From contig NZ_NEGZ01000055.1 in NCBI RefSeq assembly GCF_002127585.1, positions 1 through 38,665 of the forward strand: a stretch of DNA of 38,665 nt. Direction: 5' to 3'. This stretch comes from Janthinobacterium sp. GW458P (lineage in GTDB: Bacteria; Pseudomonadota; Gammaproteobacteria; Burkholderiales; Burkholderiaceae_D). Position 1 is the first letter of the stretch, and every line of letters starts with the position of its first letter. Below are positions 1-7,947 of the stretch, piece by piece. The notes beneath the pieces were generated by a model. The model searched no databases. It was not told the DNA's origin and saw nothing but the letters and a program-made list of their open reading frames with translations. The position numbers were made by a program, and so were the translations under genes.

Positions 1-2
1 CA

Positions 3-221
<219 letters not shown>

Positions 222-236
222 TTCTTAAGCCTGCAT

Positions 237-273
237 AAAAGAAGACGCGTCGTCGCCCGGCGCCCTTCTTTTT
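237..273 (+). terminator. Possible terminator after tuf
   Basis: AAAAGAAG at 237-244 can pair with CTTCTTTT at 265-272, followed by more T. The loop is GC-rich. It would separate the very highly expressed tuf from rpsJ, or act as a partial attenuator. The stem is A/T-rich and the loop long, so this is a moderate call. Confidence 0.45.
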
Positions 274-400
274 ATTCAATTGCCGGGGTTGGCAAGCATT
301 TTGGTGCTATCATGTCGACCCTGACGGTTGTTGCGTCAGAAATTCCCGTATTACCTCATTGCCGTGCAAACCGCGCGGTTCGTTCTTTTAAGGAAATATC

Positions 401-718
401 ATGTCGGCACCAAACCAAAAAATCCGTATCCGCCTGAAGGCTTTCGATTACAAACTGATCGACCAGTCCGCTCTGGAAATCGTTGAAACCGCGAAGCGCA
501 CCGGCGCTGTCGTCAAAGGCCCAGTACCACTGCCTACCCGTATTCAGCGTTTCGATGTGCTGCGTTCCCCGCACGTCAACAAAACTTCGCGCGATCAGTT
601 CGAGATCCGTACGCACCAACGCCTGATGGACATCGTTGACCCAACGGACAAAACCGTTGACGCGCTGATGAAGCTGGACCTGCCAGCTGGTGTTGATGTT
701 GAAATCAAACTGCAATAA
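401..718 (+). CDS. rpsJ: 30S ribosomal protein uS10
   Basis: 105 residues, the usual length for uS10, with hallmark segments [18 protein letters not shown] near the N-terminus and [12 protein letters not shown] in the middle. S10 is part of the 30S head and, as NusE, also joins NusB in antitermination. It is preceded by an AAGGA-type ribosome binding site (390-394) and follows tuf. Normally rplC follows within a few tens of bases; here rplC is 5.6 kb downstream, so rpsJ looks detached from the rest of its operon. Confidence 0.98.
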   Translation: MSAPNQKIRIRLKAFDYKLIDQSALEIVETAKRTGAVVKGPVPLPTRIQRFDVLRSPHVNKTSRDQFEIRTHQRLMDIVDPTDKTVDALMKLDLPAGVDVEIKLQ

Positions 719-760
719 TCGTCTTTAAGAAGGCCGGCGGGTGTCCCGCTGCCTGATGAT

Positions 761-800
761 GGGGCCGGGCCTGCTCACGATCGTGAGTGCGCCCGGCCCC
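761..800. other. Long GC-rich inverted repeat downstream of rpsJ
   Basis: GGGGCCGGGC (761-770) pairs perfectly with GCCCGGCCCC (791-800). An inner palindrome CTCACGATCGTGAG (774-787) continues the stem after a 3-nt mismatch that can form two G-U pairs. No T-tract follows, so it is not a textbook terminator. It may stabilise the rpsJ 3' end or stop transcription with help. Confidence 0.6.
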
Positions 801-828
801 ATTGCCGTTGGTGCGCATGCAAAATCGC

Positions 829-857
829 TTTACAGTACCGCGGGCGGCCGATAAAGT
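829..857 (+). promoter_or_regulatory. Sigma70-type promoter for the DUF817 gene
   Basis: TTTACA (829-834) and TAAAGT (852-857) are separated by exactly 17 bp. The expected start point is near 864, which is also the ATG of the DUF817 gene, so the transcript may have no 5' leader. Prediction from sequence only. Confidence 0.5.
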
Positions 858-863
858 TGCTGC

Positions 864-1709
864 ATGCTTAACGCCATCGATACCCACCTGTTAAATGCCA
901 CTCCCCGCCATCGCTTGCGCGGCTGGCCGCGCTTCCTGACCGAGTTCCTGTATTTCGGCATCAAGGAGGCGAGGTCCTGCCTGTTCGTGGGGCTGTTTTT
1001 TGCTGCCGTCTTCCTGGTGCCGCGCACAGGCCTGTTCGGCCTGCCGCGCTATGACGTGCTGCTGCTGGTGGCACTGGCGATCCAGGGGGCGATGGTCTGG
1101 AGCGGGCTGGAAACGTGGGATGAATTGAAAGCCATCTGCCTGTTTCATGCGGTCGGCTTCGCACTGGAGGTGTTCAAGGTCTCGGGGACGATCCAGTCGT
1201 GGAGCTATCCCGACTTTGCCTACAGCAAGGTGCTTGGCGTGCCCCTGTTTTCCGGCTTCATGTACGCTGCCGTCGGCAGCTACATCATCCAGACCTGGCG
1301 CCTGCTCGACATGCGCATACGCCACCATCCGCCGTACTGGATGGCGGTGCTGATCGCGCTGCTAATTTACGCCAACTTCTTCACCCATCACTACATCGGC
1401 GACTATCGTTGGTACCTGGCCGCCTGCGCGCTGGGCTTGTACGCGCGCACCACCGTGGTATTTCGTCCGCTCGACCGCGACCGCAGCATGCCTTTGCTGC
1501 TCGGTTTCGTGCTGGTCGGCTTCTTTATCTGGCTAGCTGAAAACATCAGTACCTTCTGGGGCGTATGGCGCTACCCGAATCAGCTTGGCGCATGGTCGGT
1601 GGTGCATGTCAGCAAATGGAGCTCATGGTCGCTGCTGGTGGTGATGACGTTCACCATCGTGGCCCACCTCAAGCACATCAAGGCCAGCATCCACGTCGCC
1701 CAGCCTTAG
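864..1709 (+). CDS. DUF817 family integral membrane protein
   Basis: 281 residues with many hydrophobic helices, recognisable as the DUF817 family of uncharacterised inner-membrane proteins. Landmarks include an N-terminal FLTEFLYFGIKEARSC segment, a GTIQSWSYP motif in the middle, and WLAENISTFWGVWRYP followed by a VSKWSSW stretch toward the C-terminus; aromatic and charged residues within helices suggest a functional site. No function is established. The ATG at 864 has no clear Shine-Dalgarno sequence, and a good promoter ends 7 bp upstream, which would suit leaderless translation. It sits alone between rpsJ and creB, with its own promoter, in a place normally occupied by ribosomal genes. 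GC content and codon use are typical of non-ribosomal genes in this window. Confidence 0.85.
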   Translation: MLNAIDTHLLNATPRHRLRGWPRFLTEFLYFGIKEARSCLFVGLFFAAVFLVPRTGLFGLPRYDVLLLVALAIQGAMVWSGLETWDELKAICLFHAVGFALEVFKVSGTIQSWSYPDFAYSKVLGVPLFSGFMYAAVGSYIIQTWRLLDMRIRHHPPYWMAVLIALLIYANFFTHHYIGDYRWYLAACALGLYARTTVVFRPLDRDRSMPLLLGFVLVGFFIWLAENISTFWGVWRYPNQLGAWSVVHVSKWSSWSLLVVMTFTIVAHLKHIKASIHVAQP

Positions 1710-1711
1710 CC

Positions 1712-1734
1712 GCGCGATATGGCCGCTATCGCGT
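1712..1734 (+). other. Stem-loop just after the DUF817 stop codon
   Basis: CGCGATA (1713-1719) pairs with TATCGCG (1727-1733) around a 7-nt loop, 3 nt after the stop codon. There is no T-run. It may mark the end of the transcript. Confidence 0.35.
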
Positions 1735-1889
1735 CGAAGCGCCCGCTCAGCATCGCCTGGGGGTATGGTTTTCAACGTTTTCTTGTGCGGGTGTTGGGCA
1801 AGGCGCATCGGTGGCGTTATGCCGTGATAACTAGGCCATTCGTGATTTCTTGCGGGAGGCTTTTTGCCGGTGCCCATTTGCGCGCGCGA

Positions 1890-1919
1890 TTGACGCCGCT
1901 TGACCGCTTCAGGGATACT
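1890..1919 (+). promoter_or_regulatory. Putative promoter of creBC
   Basis: TTGACG (1890-1895) and GATACT (1914-1919) lie 18 bp apart, upstream of creB. The expected start near 1926 would leave a leader of only 14-26 nt. The rest of the 1710-1951 gap holds no other gene. No double TTCAC box (the known CreB tag) is present. Confidence 0.4.
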
Positions 1920-1951
1920 CCGGGTCTCTCCATCAATGTGTGCCGCCGCCC

Positions 1952-2683
1952 ATGTCCAAGACTGTCCTGATCGTGGAAGATGAACAGGCGATTGCCAATA
2001 GCATCGCCTATGCCCTGCGCACGGATGGCTTTGCGCCGCGCCACGTGATGCTGGGCGAGCAGGCGCTGGCCGCGTTGCGCACACATCCCGGCGAGGCGGC
2101 AGAAATTCCCGTGCTCGTGGTACTCGACGTGGGCTTGCCCGACATGAGCGGGCTGGAAGTATGCCGGCGCTTGCGCCAGTTTTCCGATGTGCCGGTGATC
2201 TTCCTGACCGCTCGCAGCGACGAAATCGACCGCATCGTCGGCCTGGAAATTGGCGCCGACGATTACGTCACTAAACCGTTTTCACCGCGCGAACTGGTGG
2301 CGCGCATCCGCGTCATCCTGCGGCGTGCCGGTAGTACGCCGACTTCGCGCGAATCAGGCATGACGATGGTTGCGCCTGCTGCCGCGGCTGCGGCGGAGCG
2401 CTTCGAATTGCGCGCGCCGGAGGCGAGGGTATTGTTTTACGGCCAGCCGCTGGAGCTGACCCGCTATGAATATCTGTTGCTGAAAACCCTGATCGAGCAT
2501 CCGGGTCATGTACTGTCCCGCGCGCAGTTGATGCAGCGGGTGTGGAGCGGGGCACCCGATACGCTCGAGCGCACGGTCGACGCGCACGTCAAGTCGCTGC
2601 GCGCCAAGCTGCGCCTCATCGATGCGCAGCTCGACCCCATCCAGACCCACCGTGGCCTCGGCTACAGCCTGGCTTGCGCATGA
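1952..2683 (+). CDS. creB: Two-component response regulator CreB (OmpR family)
   Basis: 243 residues from ATG 1952; a GTG at 1940 in the same frame is an alternative start. Receiver domain at about 1-120: acidic pair E9/D10, phosphoacceptor D59 in VVLDVGLPD, T86 and K108 in VTKPF. An Ala-rich linker (about 135-150) leads to a winged-helix DNA-binding domain ending in HRGLGYSL. In enterics and Aeromonas, CreB responds to carbon source or cell-wall stress and activates creD. Its stop codon overlaps the creC start (ATGA at 2680-2683), so the two are translationally coupled. The creB assignment rests mainly on the creC and creD neighbours. Confidence 0.88.
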   Translation: MSKTVLIVEDEQAIANSIAYALRTDGFAPRHVMLGEQALAALRTHPGEAAEIPVLVVLDVGLPDMSGLEVCRRLRQFSDVPVIFLTARSDEIDRIVGLEIGADDYVTKPFSPRELVARIRVILRRAGSTPTSRESGMTMVAPAAAAAAERFELRAPEARVLFYGQPLELTRYEYLLLKTLIEHPGHVLSRAQLMQRVWSGAPDTLERTVDAHVKSLRAKLRLIDAQLDPIQTHRGLGYSLACA

Positions 2684-4101
2684 GAATCGGCCTGCGCATC
2701 TTGCTCGGCTACTTCCTGATCGTGGGCCTGGCGGCGTGGTTTCTGCTGAACGTCTTCATGGAGCAGGTCAAGCCTGGCGTGCGCTCGACCCTGGAAGATA
2801 CCCTGGTCGACACCTCGCAGCTGCTGGCCAGCCTGGTGGCGCCCGATCTGAAGGCGGGCACGCTGGCGCAGTCGCCGGTGCTGGCGCGCATGCAGGACTA
2901 TGCGCGCCATGGCGTGGACATCAATATCAATGGGGTGCGCAAGCGGACTCTCGATTACCGCATCTACATCACGGACCGGCGCGGTATCGTGCTGTTCGAT
3001 TCCAGCGGGCGTGACGTGGGCCGCGACTATTCGCGCTGGAACGACGTGTACCTCAGCTTGCAGGGCAAGTATGGGGCGCGCAGCACCCGCAGCCGGTCCG
3101 ATGATGAGATGTCGACGGTAATGCATGTAGCCGCGCCTGTTCGCGATGGCGATGAGGTCATCGGGGTGCTGACGGTGGCCAAGCCAAACGCCAGCGTGCA
3201 AGCCTTTGTCGAGCGCAGCCAGCGCAAGATCCTGCAGCGCGGCGCCGTGTTGCTATTGTTGTCCCTGCTGATCGGCCTGGCCTTCGCCTGGTGGCTGCAC
3301 CATGCGTTGGGCAAACTGATGCGCTATATCGGCGAGGTGGAAGCCGGGCGCAAGGTGGCGCTGCCGGCCCTGGGCAAGAACGAGTTCGGCACCTTGGGGC
3401 GGGCGCTGGAAGCGATGCGCACGCGCCTGGAGGGCAAAGAGTACGTGGAGCAGTTGATGCACACACTGGCGCATGAATTGAAAAGCCCGATCGCCGCCAT
3501 CCAGGCCTCGGCCGAGCTGCTGCAGGAAGATATGGCACCGGCAGAGCGGCAGCAGTTCCTCGGCAGCATCCTCGGACAGAATGCGCGCCAGCGGCAGCTG
3601 ATCGACAAGCTGCTGGCCCTCGTGCGCGTGGAAAAGCAGCAGCGCCTGGACGCGCCCGAGCGCATCGCGCTGGCGCCCCTGCTGGCGCAAGTGGCGCAGG
3701 ACGCAGCCGCAACGCTGGCGGCGCGCGGCGTGGGCCTGCAACTGCAATGCGGCGAGTTGGGCGTGGCCGGTGATGTCCTGTTGCTGCGCCAGGCGCTGGG
3801 TAACCTGCTCGATAACGCGGCCGGCTTTGCGCCGCCGGGCAGCTGCATCGACCTGACGGCGCGGCGCCTGGGCAGCCAGGTGGAAATCGCCGTGCGCGAC
3901 CGCGGCGAAGGTATTCCGGCATATGCGCTCGAACGCGTCTTCGAGCGATTTTATTCCTTGCCGCGCCCGAGCGCAGGCAAGAGCACGGGCCTGGGACTGC
4001 CCTTCGTGCGCGAGGTGGCTTCCCTGCATGGTGGTGCAGTCGAGGTCGCTAACCATCCGGATGGCGGCGCCTGTGCCTGCCTGCGGCTGCCGCTGGCCTG
4101 A
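2680..4101 (+). CDS. creC: Two-component sensor histidine kinase CreC
   Basis: 473 residues from ATG 2680. Upstream in-frame codons lie inside creB and are not used. Layout: TM1 about 5-24, a periplasmic sensor region to about 187, TM2 about 188-206, a HAMP-like linker, then the kinase core. The phosphorylated histidine is H265 in HELKSPIAAI; the N box is LGNLLDNA; G boxes are RDRGEGIP and STGLGLPF. All catalytic motifs look intact. CreC would phosphorylate CreB in response to an envelope or metabolic signal not defined here. The ligand-sensing region is not Cys-rich. Followed after 85 bp by creD, the known main target of this system. Confidence 0.88.
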   Translation: MRIGLRILLGYFLIVGLAAWFLLNVFMEQVKPGVRSTLEDTLVDTSQLLASLVAPDLKAGTLAQSPVLARMQDYARHGVDININGVRKRTLDYRIYITDRRGIVLFDSSGRDVGRDYSRWNDVYLSLQGKYGARSTRSRSDDEMSTVMHVAAPVRDGDEVIGVLTVAKPNASVQAFVERSQRKILQRGAVLLLLSLLIGLAFAWWLHHALGKLMRYIGEVEAGRKVALPALGKNEFGTLGRALEAMRTRLEGKEYVEQLMHTLAHELKSPIAAIQASAELLQEDMAPAERQQFLGSILGQNARQRQLIDKLLALVRVEKQQRLDAPERIALAPLLAQVAQDAAATLAARGVGLQLQCGELGVAGDVLLLRQALGNLLDNAAGFAPPGSCIDLTARRLGSQVEIAVRDRGEGIPAYALERVFERFYSLPRPSAGKSTGLGLPFVREVASLHGGAVEVANHPDGGACACLRLPLA

Positions 4102-4186
4102 CCTAATTTTTTGCTGACTTCACACAGAACGCATCGTCAGCGCATACAGTTTTTTTACACTGGCCGCCTTACTTCAAGGATGCGCC

Positions 4187-5572
4187 ATGCAAAAAACTCT
4201 GTTAGTCAAAGCGTTGATCGTGTTCGGCCTGATGCTGCTGATCGGCCTGCCTTTGCTGATGATTCAGGAAACGATCAAGGAGCGGATGGAATTCCGCCAG
4301 GAAGCCGTCAACAGCATTGCCGCCGATTCGGTGCGCGAACAAACCATCATCGGTCCCATTCTGGTGATTCCCTACACGGAGCAGTATGAAGAGCGCGTAG
4401 AGGTGGCCAAGGGCGATGACAAGGAAGCGAAATCGGCGGTGCGCACGGAGCTATTGCGCCGCACGGTGCAGCGTCGTCTGCTTGTCTACCCGAACAATTT
4501 ACTACTCGACGGTAACATCGAAACGGACCGCCGTTACCGCGGCATCCATCAGGTGCTGGTCTATAGCGGCCAGCACGCCTTCAAGGGCGACTTTACAGTG
4601 CCGGCCAGCGGCCAGCTGCCGCGCAAGTCGCCGGACTCGCGCGTGACCCTGGGTGCCCCGTTCGTGGCCCTGTCCATCGAGGACGTGCGCGGTATCCGCA
4701 ACATTCCGAAAATTGACTGGGGCGGGCAAAAAATCGAGTTCGAGCAGGGCAGCGATCTGTTTGCCTTCCGCAGCGGCTTGCATGCGCCGCTGGGCGCCAT
4801 GCCCTTGGCGGCGCCGCAGCAGGTGGGCTTCAGCTTTGACCTGGGCCTCGATGGCATCGAACGCCAGCACTTCGTGCCGTTGGCGAAAAACAGTCAGATC
4901 AGCATCAAGTCGAACTGGCCCCATCCGCAGTTTGGCGGGCGCTTCCTGCCGTCGCCGAAATTCCGCCAGATCAACGCCGATGGCTTTCAGGTCGAGTGGA
5001 GCATCTCCTCGCTGGCCACCAATGCGCAAACGCAACTGAGCACGATCGAGGGGGAATTCAAGATGCCCGACAGCGCGCCGCTGGGCCAGGTGGACCGCTT
5101 CAGCGTGGGCTTCATCGAGCCGGTGAACGTGTATTCGCAATCGGACCGGGCCACCAAATATGGCTTGCTGTTCGTGGCCCTGACCTTTGCCGCCTTCTTC
5201 ATCTTTGAAATCCTGAAAAGCCTGCCGATCCACCCGGTGCAGTACTTCCTGGTCGGCTTGTCGCTGGTGATCTTCTTCTTGCTGCTGGTGGGCCTGGCAG
5301 AACACATCGCCTTCCTGGCCGCCTACCTGATCGCCAGCGCCGCCTGTATCGTGCTGACCAGCTTTTATCTGATGCACGTGCTGCACAACGCCTGGCGCGG
5401 CATCGGTTTCGGCGTGGGGCTGACGCTGCTGTATGGTGCCCTGTACGGCTTGCTGAGTTCGGAAAACAATGCGTTGGTGATGGGCAGCATCCTGCTGTTT
5501 GCCGTGCTGGCGGCCATCATGGTGGCGACACGCAAGGTTGATTGGTACCACGTGGGCAAGGGTAGCCAGTAA
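4187..5572 (+). CDS. creD: Inner membrane protein CreD
   Basis: 461 residues, close to the usual CreD length. One N-terminal membrane anchor (about 6-25), with RQEAVNSIAADSVREQ and GPILVIPYTE just after it, which are typical of CreD. A large periplasmic beta-rich region follows, then a C-terminal cluster of membrane helices from about residue 325. CreD is the most strongly induced CreBC target; its loss or overexpression alters colicin E2 tolerance and beta-lactam response in other bacteria, but its biochemical role is unknown. A single TTCAC half-site lies at 4119-4123; the second copy expected 6 bp further is absent. Start supported by CAAGGA about 7 nt upstream. Confidence 0.9.
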   Translation: MQKTLLVKALIVFGLMLLIGLPLLMIQETIKERMEFRQEAVNSIAADSVREQTIIGPILVIPYTEQYEERVEVAKGDDKEAKSAVRTELLRRTVQRRLLVYPNNLLLDGNIETDRRYRGIHQVLVYSGQHAFKGDFTVPASGQLPRKSPDSRVTLGAPFVALSIEDVRGIRNIPKIDWGGQKIEFEQGSDLFAFRSGLHAPLGAMPLAAPQQVGFSFDLGLDGIERQHFVPLAKNSQISIKSNWPHPQFGGRFLPSPKFRQINADGFQVEWSISSLATNAQTQLSTIEGEFKMPDSAPLGQVDRFSVGFIEPVNVYSQSDRATKYGLLFVALTFAAFFIFEILKSLPIHPVQYFLVGLSLVIFFLLLVGLAEHIAFLAAYLIASAACIVLTSFYLMHVLHNAWRGIGFGVGLTLLYGALYGLLSSENNALVMGSILLFAVLAAIMVATRKVDWYHVGKGSQ

Positions 5573-5614
5573 TCCAGAGGCCTTGCCACGGCATACATAA
5601 AAAACATTGCTGAT

Positions 5615-5664
5615 TTGGTAAATAAGTGGTTTTAAGTTGGTATTGTTTACGGTACTCTTTGGTA
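5615..5664 (+). repeat. Three TTGGTA direct repeats at 22-bp period
   Basis: TTGGTA occurs at 5615-5620, 5637-5642 and 5659-5664, exactly 22 bp apart each time, in an AT-rich gap between creD and the small Cys-rich gene. An inverted copy extended to 8 bp (CTTTGGTA at 5657-5664, TACCAAAG at 5701-5708) follows. About two helical turns per repeat suggests sites read from one face of the DNA by a regulator. Confidence 0.7.
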
Positions 5665-5793
5665 TTAATTTCCGCAAAGCATGAATATACATGCGCGACG
5701 TACCAAAGTAGTAGGGCGGCGGCAGGCAGGATGGCTTGCCACTGCTTGGCAAGTCCTTCCATCCCAATCGATGAAAAACCTGGAGACAGCACC

Positions 5794-6006
5794 ATGATCA
5801 AGAAACTGGCTTTTTTCCTCTTCGCCTGCAGTCTGAGCGGCAGTTATGCCTATGCCACCAGCGCAGAATTACAGCAATGCTATTACGGTTGCTGGCAAAA
5901 AATCGCCAGTTGCACGGGCGCTGGCGGCTTGGGCAGCAGCAGCCCGATCTGCCAGATGATGCTTGACACCTGCACCGCCAGCTGCGACAGGACGCACGGC
6001 GGCTAG
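5794..6006 (+). CDS. Small exported six-cysteine protein, unknown function
   Basis: 70 residues from ATG 5794, with GGAGA at 5782-5786 as ribosome binding site; the frame is open further upstream but those codons lack a signal or site. Residues 1-21 form a Sec signal peptide (MIKKLAFFLFACSLSGSYAYA region), leaving about 49 mature residues. Mature cysteines are C29, C33, C40, C53, C60 and C64: C-x3-C-x6-C, a Gly/Ser-rich loop, then C-x6-C-x3-C, a mirror image. This predicts two short helices stapled by three disulfides. I do not recognise a family. It is downstream of creD but separated by 221 bp with its own repeat array, so it is probably separately regulated. Confidence 0.75.
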   Translation: MIKKLAFFLFACSLSGSYAYATSAELQQCYYGCWQKIASCTGAGGLGSSSPICQMMLDTCTASCDRTHGG

Positions 6007-6072
6007 TGCCGGGTGCCTGGTGGCGATCGCCCGGCGACCGGCGCGGCGCTGCGTGAAGGCGGGAAAGCGTGA

Positions 6073-6108
6073 GGCGCGAGTCGGGCGGCAAGCCCGCCTC
6101 GCGCCTTT
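6073..6108 (+). terminator. Terminator-like hairpin after the Cys-rich gene
   Basis: GGCGCGAG (6073-6080) pairs with CTCGCGCC (6098-6105); inside, GGGC (6083-6086) pairs with GCCC (6092-6095) around a 5-nt loop. A short TTTG follows. It would isolate the small gene from the ribosomal operon. Confidence 0.6.
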
Positions 6109-6230
6109 GTCGTCATGGCGTCGACCCGCATGGATGACCATCCGCCCCCCCGTTTTGCCCGATATTTGCCCTCTTTGACAACTCCCGCACGGGCGTCGCG
6201 CAACACTTTGACATACCTCGTGTTAACTTG

Positions 6231-6259
6231 TTGCGTCAAGGGTTTTTGTGCTATATACT
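6231..6259 (+). promoter_or_regulatory. Promoter of the rplC-rpsQ operon
   Basis: TTGCGT (6231-6236) and TATACT (6254-6259) are 17 bp apart. The start point would be near 6266, giving an 87-nt leader before rplC. The leader holds a weak stem (GGATTC 6275-6280 with GAGTCC 6290-6295). Within the 346-bp gap 6007-6352 this and the terminator at 6073 are the only signals I see. It explains how rplC onward is expressed without the promoter upstream of rpsJ. Confidence 0.6.
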
Positions 6260-6352
6260 AGCCGGCTTCGGTATGGATTCGTCTTTTTTGAGTCCTACGT
6301 TACTTTGTAGTTAAACAAGCCCCGCCCAATCGCAGGTGGGAATGGAGAAAAA

Positions 6353-7009
6353 ATGAGCCTAGGCCTTCTCGGTCGCAAGGTTGGTATGATGCGCATTTTC
6401 ACGGATGAAGGGGATTCGATTCCTGTCACCGTGCTGGACGTATCGAACAACCGTGTTGCGCAAATCAAAACCCCTGAAACAGATGGCTACTCCGCTGTTC
6501 AGGTCGCATTCGGTCAACGTCGCGCTTCCCGCGTGACCAAAGCTGTTGCTGGTCATCACGCTAAAGCTGGTGTTGAAGCCGGTACTCTGTTGAAAGAGTT
6601 CCGTGTCGACGCTGCCAAAGCCGCTGAACTGAAAGCTGGCGATGTTGTCGCCGCTTCCCTGTTCGAAGTCGGTCAAAAGATCGACGTGCAAGGCGTTACC
6701 ATTGGTAAAGGCTATGCAGGCGTTATCAAACGTTACCACTTCGCTTCCGGCCGTCAAACGCACGGTAACTCGCGTTCGCATAACGTTCCAGGTTCCATCG
6801 GTATGGCACAAGATCCAGGTCGCGTTTTCCCTGGTAAGCGCATGACCGGTCATCTGGGTGACGTTAACCGTACGATCCAGAACCTCGTGATCGCCCGTAT
6901 CGATGCCGACCGTCAGCTGCTGCTGGTCAAAGGCGCGATTCCAGGTGCGAAAAATGGCCAGGTAGTTGTCTCGCCAGCCATCAAAACCAAAGCCAAGAAG
7001 GGAGCTTAA
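6353..7009 (+). CDS. rplC: 50S ribosomal protein uL3
   Basis: 218 residues, normal for betaproteobacterial uL3. Begins [16 protein letters not shown] and carries the [11 protein letters not shown] and GKRMTGHLG segments of the loop that reaches the peptidyl transferase centre. It is one of the first proteins to bind 23S rRNA during assembly. A GGAG site lies just upstream. It is the first ribosomal gene after the non-ribosomal insertion and has its own promoter. rplD follows after 3 bp. Confidence 0.98.
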   Translation: MSLGLLGRKVGMMRIFTDEGDSIPVTVLDVSNNRVAQIKTPETDGYSAVQVAFGQRRASRVTKAVAGHHAKAGVEAGTLLKEFRVDAAKAAELKAGDVVAASLFEVGQKIDVQGVTIGKGYAGVIKRYHFASGRQTHGNSRSHNVPGSIGMAQDPGRVFPGKRMTGHLGDVNRTIQNLVIARIDADRQLLLVKGAIPGAKNGQVVVSPAIKTKAKKGA

Positions 7010-7012
7010 ACG

Positions 7013-7633
7013 ATGGAACTCAAGCTTCTGAATGCGCAAGGTCAAGCCGCCTCGAACGTTGCTGCAGCCGATACGATTTTCGGCCGTGACTACAACGAAG
7101 CGCTGATCCACCAAGTCGTCATCGCTTATCAAGCGAATGCACGTAGTGGTAACCGCAAGCAAAAAGACCGTGAAGAAGTTCACCACACGACGAAAAAGCC
7201 ATGGCGCCAAAAAGGTACCGGCCGTGCTCGTGCTGGTATGTCGTCGTCGCCACTGTGGCGCGGCGGTGGTCGGATTTTCCCGAACTCGCCTGACGAAAAC
7301 TTCACCCACAAAGTGAACAAAAAAATGTATCGCGCAGGTATCTGCTCGATCCTGTCGCAGCTGGCTCGCGAAGAGCGCCTGATCGTCATCGACGATCTGA
7401 CGATCGACGCGCCAAAAACCAAGCTGCTGTCGCAAAAATTGAACGGCCTGGGCTTTGATTCGGTTCTGATCATCACCGACGTTCTGAACGAAAACCTGGA
7501 ACTGGCATCGCGCAACCTGCCTAACGTACTCGTCGTTGAGCCACGTCATGCAGACCCGATGTCCCTGGTGTTCTACAAGAAGATCTTGGTCACCAAAGCT
7601 GCATTGGCTAAGATTGAGGAGATGCTGGCATGA
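7013..7633 (+). CDS. rplD: 50S ribosomal protein uL4
   Basis: 206 residues, usual length. Contains the exit-tunnel loop region with [31 protein letters not shown] and SPLWRGGG, which are diagnostic of uL4. In E. coli, L4 represses the S10 operon by acting on the leader upstream of rpsJ; here that leader would not control rplC onward because of the intervening genes. Its stop overlaps the rplW start by 4 nt (ATGA). Confidence 0.98.
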   Translation: MELKLLNAQGQAASNVAAADTIFGRDYNEALIHQVVIAYQANARSGNRKQKDREEVHHTTKKPWRQKGTGRARAGMSSSPLWRGGGRIFPNSPDENFTHKVNKKMYRAGICSILSQLAREERLIVIDDLTIDAPKTKLLSQKLNGLGFDSVLIITDVLNENLELASRNLPNVLVVEPRHADPMSLVFYKKILVTKAALAKIEEMLA

Positions 7634-7947
7634 GCGCGATTTTGAAACATAGCGAAGAACGCTTGATGAAGGTGCTGTTGGCGCCGGTCATTTCCGAAAA
7701 GGCCACCATGGTCGCGGAAAAGAACGAGCAAATTGTATTCCGCGTACTGCCGGATGCAACCAAGCCTGAAATCAAGGCAGCGGTCGAACTGCTGTTCAAG
7801 GTTGAAGTTCTGTCCGTGCAAACTGCAAACCGCGAAGGTAAGCAAAAGCGCACCGGCAAGTTCAACGGTCGTCGTAACCATACCAAGCGTGCTTTCGTGT
7901 GCCTGAAGCCTGGCCAGGAAATCAACTTCTCCGAGGAGGCTGCATAA
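7630..7947 (+). CDS. rplW: 50S ribosomal protein uL23
   Basis: 105 residues. uL23 sits at the tunnel exit and docks trigger factor and SRP. Recognised from [17 protein letters not shown] and the basic loop [19 protein letters not shown]. The start ATG overlaps the rplD stop; GAGGAG (7614-7619) serves as ribosome binding site. An internal ATG at 7666 is possible but less likely. The stop codon shares its last base with the rplB start (TAATG). Confidence 0.97.
   Translation: MSAILKHSEERLMKVLLAPVISEKATMVAEKNEQIVFRVLPDATKPEIKAAVELLFKVEVLSVQTANREGKQKRTGKFNGRRNHTKRAFVCLKPGQEINFSEEAA

Noticed and set aside
4119-4135. CreB tag (TTCAC-N6-TTCAC) upstream of creD
   Set aside because: Only one TTCAC half-site; the second position reads CGCAT.
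4502-5767. 421-codon minus-strand open frame opposite creD
   Set aside because: His/Gln-rich composition typical of the reverse complement of a GC-rich membrane protein gene.
5626-5793. N-terminal extension of the Cys-rich protein
   Set aside because: It would bury the signal peptide, and the GGAGA site supports the ATG at 5794.
6208-6236. TTGACA at 6208-6213 as an alternative rplC promoter
   Set aside because: No acceptable -10 at 16-18 bp; the TTGCGT/TATACT pair just downstream is better.
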